From Mytilus californianus (taxonomy: Eukaryota; Mollusca; Bivalvia; Mytilida; Mytilidae), in NCBI RefSeq assembly GCF_021869535.1, contig NW_026262690.1, positions 68,255,995-68,319,994 on the forward strand: a stretch of 64,000 bases of DNA. Direction: 5' to 3'. Below are positions 52,201 to 61,200 of this stretch, in pieces; within the stretch, counting starts at the first letter, position 1; each line of letters starts with the position of its first letter. A program made the position numbers and the translations under genes. The notes beneath the pieces were generated by a model. That model was not told the DNA's origin, ran no database searches, and was given only the letters and a program-made list of their open reading frames with translations.

Positions 52201-55200
52201 AATAAATAATAGAGCTTGAAATATTGAAAACAAAACTTTAAGTATGCCGTCTACTTTATAAGAATGCAAATAATTATATTACAAACAAGGCAGATTTTCT
52301 CTTCTCAAAATTGTACTTTTGGGTTATTTATTGGGAACCAGTACTGACACATTTTCTTTTTTACTGTCTCACATTCTTTAACTTGTCAACTTTTGCACCA
52401 TGCATACACTATGACTAACATGTGCAATATTTATTAACATTCTTTGATCTTTTTAAATGCAACCATCAAAATACATCATAGTGAAGTAATTGACAATGCA
52501 TATCTCCTGAGTAAAGTGAATGATGTACATATAAAGTCAGTGTGCCTTGAACAGGAACCATTAAGTCATTTAAAAAGGTCTCGTAAAAAACACAAAATCA
52601 TACATATCTACACAAATACTCAACTTTCATAAGTTACTGTTTGCTACAGGAAAAAAAAGTTGACTTTGATATCAAATTAAATTAAATCAAGCTTAAAGGC
52701 TATAAAATCACAATTAAAGAGATGAATTGATATAGATTTAGTCAAAGTTTATAGCATATTTATCATACTTTAAATCCTGTTTGTAAAAATAAACAACAGA
52801 AAATATAAGGGTTTATATTACAGAATGCTTTTAAGCAAAACATTTTTTTCCAACAATCGACTATAAAATAATTCAAGGATCAATAATTCCAGAAGAACAA
52901 ACTATGTACAAGTAAACAATGGCCAGTAGTGTAAAAATAAGGTCATAGTGCCCTACTTATGGTATAGATATATTAGATTACCTAAATACATGTATACATG
53001 TAATATATTTTTGGAAGTCACATTTAAAACATAAATTCAAATGTTAAAATTACTGAGTGCTGAAGCGATGTTAAGCTATCATCAAAAATCATATTACTAA
53101 AAAATATTCATAACATTTCCTGATACAAGATTCAAGTGCAGACAGGTTTCCAGTTTAGCAGGGTTTGATTTAGACATATTTTCATACATTTTAACTGATC
53201 TTTAGCCTAAAACCTGATTATTGACAATGATGGATGAAATGTAGGTCATTGTGACTTTCCATGCTAAGTTACATGAGTATACATGACCTAATTTTTGTAA
53301 TCAATATAAACTGAATATAAATTATAGTGTGTATATACATGCATGTAGATTTTGGAGTACTTCAGTACTTTTCCCTATAAATGGCAGCATTAAAGTTATG
53401 AATCTTTAGAACTTTTTTCCTATTTGCTTATTTTTTGTCGTGTCTCACATGAAGTACTCCATGAACATTAATGCAGAAACACCTGTTAATGGATAACTTA
53501 ATACATAAGATAATATAGTGACGATTTGTTAGGTAATTTGTCATTAATCAAAACGGCCACAAAACCATATTTTCACACTTTATGTTTCTTGAAGTTATAC
53601 ATGTTATTGCTTTAGGCTTATTGGTTATTGTTTTGCCTACAACTTTAGGTAATAATAATAATGCACTGATTGTCATGAACTTAGGAAAAATGGGATTAAT
53701 ATACATTATTGTGAGAGATATGGTGTTGTTGAACCAAGCTTGAAAAGTTTGCTGGGAGGCTTCAGTCAACCTCATGAATCAGTTGTTTCATCAGACATCT
53801 ACTTTACAATCTTGTCTGGCACGTATATCTGGATATATTGCATATTCTTTATTCAGTTTAAAGTTAGATTTTTTTTCTTTGTAATATTCAAAATTTGATT
53901 CTTTAATTACTGTATTGATGAGACATTCTAAGCAATCTCACAAGTTTCATTTGACTAAGAGAACAAATGAAAAAAACAAAAAACACTATCAATATCAAGA
54001 AAATCAGATAAAAGACCTTTAAAAGTTTCAGAAAAAAAGAAATGGTAACCTTCTGTCTTAGAATAATTCGAGAGATCTTGTACATATGAAGAAGAAGAGT
54101 TGAAGTTTCAAAAGGGGAAGTTAAACTACAGGTACAGTGTGGGATTTTACCAATTTTTTGTAATGATGAAATCGCTTTGACTTTCATAAAAGAGGCTCAG
54201 TTAAGATTCGTTTGATATTTTTAAGTTCAAATGGGAAATGGTCCACAATAAAAATTGTACTGCTGACAACAGCAAAGTTTAATATGGCATAACCTCACAT
54301 GACCTTCTGAACCAGGTGAGCTGTAAACAGTTCAAGATTATTTCTCATGCAGATTTAATGAGCACTTTTTTTTCATAACTTTAAAGGAAAATTGATATAT
54401 ATAATTTTCCACTTTATTATCTATACCAAACACCTGGAATACCCTAATATGATTTACAAAAACCGTCATTTAAATATCACATTTCAATAATTGTAAAATT
54501 ATAACCATTATTTTAATCAATAAATCATTACTTTTTAGTTGATTCTCAAACAAAGAAATATCTATTTCACTAATGTTGAAAACAACCATTTTACAAATTG
54601 AATTAATAATCCTCCCTGATGGACTATCAGGGGCAGTATGATTCATCAGTATGGTCTTGACCACCCAAAGCCATCCAAAGAAACACATACAATAAAGAAA
54701 TAAAAAAAAACCTTAAAATTACGATGAAAACAAATCAGAGTAAAAAACTTTACCTACCTACTAAAACATGATCATTCCCTATTTGATTTTTTATATTTTT
54801 AAAAAGACAGGAGACAAACCACAACTTCACTCCTATATCCTTCTCAACCAACGCTTTACAAATCATTCACTACAAACCTACTTACGTAAAATTTCACACA
54901 AGAACATTGCCTTTTTTATTCAAATAAATAATGACAAAACGGTATGTATACCTATAAATTCATCTTGTCGACATGGCCTAAAATTTGAATATTTACCTTT
55001 TAAGTACAGGTGAATAGGTATTAAATAAATTTCATTTGAAATTGATCACATAGGATGGAACACTATTTTCCTATTAACTTTTAACAGTAAAGGGTTTTGT
55101 ATACTTATCTGTGGGTACCTATTCATGTTTGTTCATGCTTATAACAACTATATATATACTATAATCCCATAATCAACAAATACATAACACTGTTTGACTA

Positions 55201-58200
55201 CTATATAGTAGCACCAATCTGAAACCGATTACATACATGTAAAAATTAGTTCAAAAGCAGATGGAGATTACATATTAAAGGAATTATCAATGAACAAATT
55301 CAGTGGGTCATATGTATAGTTAAACATTTATTTATGTACCAGAAAGAAACCTCTTGAAACTGAACCATTTTTTTTTAATGTTACACCTTTTTGATCATTT
55401 TCCATTAGTGGATATTAGTTTTCCATGTGCAGCTTGTGTCGTAGAATTAGTGACTTTTTAATTTTCAATTTTGTGCTAAATTTTAATATGGGAAAAAAAA
55501 CTCAGAAAAAATAATCATCAATATGTCAATGGCTGGTCTAACACCTTTACAAAAATTTTAGACTTGCCAATATTCTCTATGACACCTACAAAAGTTTAGA
55601 TTAAATTCATATCTCACTGACTCAATTATGATCTACTCAACTGAAAAAGGCACAATGAACAATATTTTAATTGGGAATTGACCAATAAGCCAAAAGATTA
55701 ATGTTATTGTGATCATCTGAAATTCCAAAAAGAAAATATTTTAAATTGGGATAAACACAAAAATCCTGTTACATAACCTAAGAATAATTGAATATTTTAT
55801 TATATAATAGTTTATGGTCGAACAATAACAGTCTAATGATTACATAAGTTTGCTCCTTAATATCATTGATTGTTACCAAGTTTGTTGAAGAGTAAAGCCG
55901 TACTATCAGTTAAAATACATATATTTTAGAGGATTTTAGGCCTAATAATTCTATTCCTTTTATTTATATTAGTAAAAGAATATGGTTGGTAAATGTCAAT
56001 AATACAGCAACCCAATGACAAGACAAGTAAATAGGAAAGACATCTACAGCCTTAAACAGTAGACAAGTGCCTTCAATTATGTATTCTGCATGCAACAAAT
56101 AATTTTCATTCTATACATGGCAAAATATTTAGTTATAAAATGACATCAAACCCAAGTAATTTTTATGCACATGTATTAATGAAATAATAATTCTAGGGAG
56201 ATATATCAAGTTTAACAACTGTGAAAATATATTACTTCTTATCTTTACATTCCTGTCCTAAATTTTTCCACTTTCAATATAGTCAGACCTTTTGTATGTA
56301 AATCAGCTTTGGATTTTTTCATTTTTTAGTGAATAAACTTTTATTCTGTGCAACAGAAATCATAAATAATTCAGAATAGTTTATAGTAATTGATTTTTGC
56401 ATAAAATAGTCAGAAAATAGACAAAAACTTTAACTAAACTTTTGCTTCATACTGTGTTTCTTGATTAATAGATTAGTTTTTAGTAAGGTGGCATAACTAT
56501 AATTGCATCAATAAATGTTCAACCTAACGCAACAAAACAAAGGAGTCCTACCTGACACAATGCATGCTACTAGAAACCATAAAAATCCAGGTAGACTACA
56601 AAAATACTATCATCCTAGGTATCATTTGTAAACTGCCAATACATTCAACAATCTAAGCTTGGAGATTTTATTTCCTGTCAGGGGCCATGAAAGGATCAAC
56701 TGCCTTAGAAAATCAACTATTTGAACTTGAACAAATACTTTAAAATCTAAATATTAAATGTTTTTCAGAAACAACAAAAATATATAGAAAAGCTTAAAGA
56801 ATGACAAAGGAATGGGAATCTTAACAATTTTTAAACCTTGCTGGTACCTCAATTGATTTGTCATAATTCACATCAATGAGGTTTCTTTGTTGACAAATCT
56901 GTTCTTACCTGAGAAGGGTACAAGTTGGGCATACAGGAAGTCGACCAACGCCATCTACGATATAACGGCATCTTGATGAATTAAAATTTAAAGGTAGACT
57001 AGACAACTCTGCTATTCTGGATAGAGGTTAAAACACTTGATAAACAAAACTGCATTTAAGTTGTTCATTCAAATAAAAACAGGTGTGTTTTCGCCTTCTC
57101 CAACGCAAGTTTACTCAAAGACACTACTTTTTTCTTTAATCTTCAGAATTAAACAGGGTAAATGAATCATTGAATTATTAAACCACAACTTCCTCTGCCT
57201 CTTTGTTATTTTCTATAGCACAGATCTTGATCTCAATAAATTTTTGAAATAGATTATTATATTCACTATTCATTCGAGACTTCCTAAGAATGATTTTTAA
57301 AATTCAATCAGTTAATTCATCCCATTTTCCAGACTTGTTCTGAATTAAACTAAATCCAACATACACGATCTAGCTGAAGAAAATATGAAACTAAGTCAAG
57401 TTTTTCTGCACTTGTCATAAAAATTTCCTTGTTTTAAAAAAGTTTAAGTCTTTCCACCTGAACAGCTGTGGTGACGACAGTGATCACAAATATCGTGACA
57501 ATGTTGATTTTTATCAAATATTAGATATCCAAACTCATATGCAAATGATTTTTTTTTCCAACTCATTGATAATGTTTATCACAATTCACCTGCAGCTTAT
57601 GCAAACTATACTCTATATGTCTTTTCAAATGATCTTGAAAATTTATCATTTCTTTTAGGTCTATCCCTGCCAGCAAAGGTGTAAACTTGTCAAATTTGTA
57701 GATGTAACAAATCTGACAATTATTTACCTATGTAAGCCTCTTGGCAAATATGAAATTCACAAAGTAGGTCTTTCTTCACATAAAATAATCAGTAATGCCT
57801 TAATCCTTAGTATTTCACTAGGTTATACCCAAACAACTTTGTGGTTCTTCTCGTCAATATAAATAATCACTTTCAACAATCGGTAAAATTAAATCTCAGA
57901 AGCTCCTTTATTTGTTTATGTCGCTTACTAATTGTTCATATTTCCATTTAAAATTTTTCAATAGAACTCAATTATCACAATCAGACATCACTAAGCTGTA
58001 AATAATATGTTAATTTTCAAGTCAATTATATGGCTAAGATCTTTCAAGTTCTTTTTCCCTTTATATGCAAAATTTAACAAAAGAAATCTGCTAATCAGTA
58101 CCCATTCTTGTCAGTATGTACTTTACAAAAGAAAATAAAAGTGCAGACAGATCCATAAACAATCTTCTATTTCCAAAATTTTTTGTAAATTCAAAACATA

Positions 58201-61200
58201 AAACTTTTAGGTTTTTTATACCTAACTTATTTATGTATGTTTAAGAAAAGAATATATCCCATTGATTTAACTATCCAAATACAAGACAGGACAAGACAAG
58301 ACTAGTGACTTCTATCTCCACTATAAATCTAAGGTCAGTGTTTAATCATTATTCAACTAAAGTAATGTTAGGTAGCTGTGTCCATTAATTCATTAATCCA
58401 AAAACACCAAAATGTCACAAAGCTGTCATCAATATCGTAGATCAATCTTAGATAAAAACTTAAGCTTGTCCATTTCATCTTGTTAATGTTATAATTCACA
58501 AGTTTATCGAAACATCTTGCGTCCCCTTTCACCGATTGGAGGAGAAAGTTTTTAAGATTTCTACAAATCTTCTTTGCTTTGGGGCTATTATGGTAAATAC
58601 ATGTAATTACTGAAAGTCACATGGAAATCCTATTAGGCTGATCATACAACCGTTACAATGTTAAATACTGATATATCAGGTATTAACTTTCAAATTTCAT
58701 GTCATATGTTTTGTTAAGAAAGGTTACATGAATTATATACCATTTTCTGTCATTCTTCCAAAAGTCATAACAAGGCCACACTGTTTGCTTGTAAGATATA
58801 TCTAACTTTGTAAGTTACAGTTTCCGAAAGAAAGTTTATTCAGAGCATGCTATAAATCACATAATATAGTTTTGATATCCCAAAACAAAACTAATGTACA
58901 AAATACACCTTAGATGTACAATATTAATAACACACATGCAAAAATTTGCATAGAAGAAATGTGTCTATGTATTTCGATACAGTGAACTAAAATATCATAA
59001 ATTCCTTTTTAACTTTTAAAAATTCTTTCAAATGTGAGAAACTTAAAAAGACATATCAGCAAAACTATCTCAACACTATCTACAATCATCACAAGTCTAC
59101 TTTTGTTCAAAATTACGTCCACCACACAAGTCTAACAATACCACTACAAAAAATACAATGACAGTTAAACAGAATGTCCATATCTATCAACAACAAACTG
59201 CGTACTCCGAACACAAAAAGATAATATATCTTTATCTTTGTTAAAAATTGACGCAGTTGAAAAACTAAATCTTTAAAATCAGTGTTCCTCAATTGTGTAA
59301 TTAAAATTCTACTAGTATATGTTTGTACAAAATATAATGTATAGTTGAATATCCATTCCATCAAGTTGTGACATGCTTCAATAGGTTGTTTTTCCCTACA
59401 GTGTCAGTGGAACCATTAAAATTTAAAAACACTCTATATATTGTTCAATGATCTATATATGTTCCTTTTTTAGTTAACACAAGCTTACAAAATGAAAACT
59501 AATAAAAACTATATCTTGAAGGCATTGCACTTAAAACTCGATTCTTCAACACAACACGTAATATACAATTATCCTACTTTTTAATACTGTATTTTGTTAT
59601 ATCCTAAAAAGCTCAATCAAACAAAACAATCTCAAATTTAAAAAAAATCATCATAATGGGGGTAAATAATTTATTTTAATTTCAAGTAGAGGCACTACAG
59701 TAATAATAGTACTTATATTACAAAAATAATAATATCCATTTTAATATTGTAAACTCTAGGTGAGAGGAAATGTAGCTTCATAATAGATGTCTTTGGTTAG
59801 GGGTTAAATTCAATATTCTATATAGGAATACAAGGAGATATGTAGAAAGAATCAATGAGAATGAGACAGCAATGATAATTAAACATGTATAGGTGACAAT
59901 AAAGTCTGCTCCACTAATATTATGGCAAGATCAAAATTGAGTCTTGACATGTTATGCAGAAATTGACAGACATGCCCAAGACCTGAAATCAACACTAGTC
60001 ATTTACGTTTTAGAAATAGTAACATACAGCAGCACGGAAACATTCTACACATGTCATGAATCTGTAATCCTGTTACGAGACACCACAAACATTTGATGAC
60101 ATTTTTTGTTTTATGACAACATTATACCAAACAAACAGTAAAGCTTATTACATGCCCAATAAAGACAGGTGACAAAACTTTTAAATGTTAATAGGATTTC
60201 TAGAATTAAATTGTTAACTTTATAGCTCTATGTATGACGATAGTATAGGATTTACTCTGAACAAAGATTTATGTTTTTCTTACCTCCCAAAATAAAAAGA
60301 TATACAAAAATTAAATCCTTTTCTGGCTGATTTTTGCAATAGTTTCACTAAAAGAAGCCATTAAAAACCTTTTTATATGACTTATAATGGAAAATATTAT
60401 CTCAAATTTCTCTTCAGATGTTACTTTAATTCTTCAAGGGACAAATGAAAATATGTTATATAAAAATAAGGAGATGTGGTATGATTGCAAATGAAACAAC
60501 TATCTATCAAAGTTGAAACCATGTGCATAAAAGCAATTATAGTATATATCTATCTGATTTAAAGGAGTAGAGCTCAAAGTAACCCAAATATGAAATAAAC
60601 GGCCCTGTAAAGTTGTATTTTTTAAAATGCAATTGCTTGAGTAAATCTTATGTGTATGTATTGCTAAAATATATTATTTTTGCCAGCATAATAAGAATAA
60701 TTGTTCATCTGCATCATATTCATAAATATATTAGCCGAAAATAGGAAAAGATTCCATTTTAGTTTATTTTTTCTAGAAATGTGTCACCTTTTCAACATAT
60801 TTTCATGATTTGAACAGATTTCATATGTGATGCCAACTCTCACCCATTGAAATTTTGGTTGAAAAATAAAGAGTATGGTATATAAAGTATATTTCAGCAA
60901 AAACATTAGTGGGCAAGGGGTGGCGCCACTATTATTTTTTCAGAAAACTGTCATAAATTTTGAAATTAGGCAAAAAATCAGGTTTTAACGAAATTTGCCT
61001 ACATTTATGATGTCACAAATACATCGCTAATAACGAAAGTGGTACAAATCTTTTTTTATCTGTACATTTTTAAGGTTTTCATCCAATTTTCATAACATTA
61101 TCCCAGTTGAAAATTTTCAGAATTTAGGGAAACCAACTCTTTTGTCATTAAACTGACACAACACTCTCATTTTTTGCTTTATAAGTTTTCCTAGAAATAA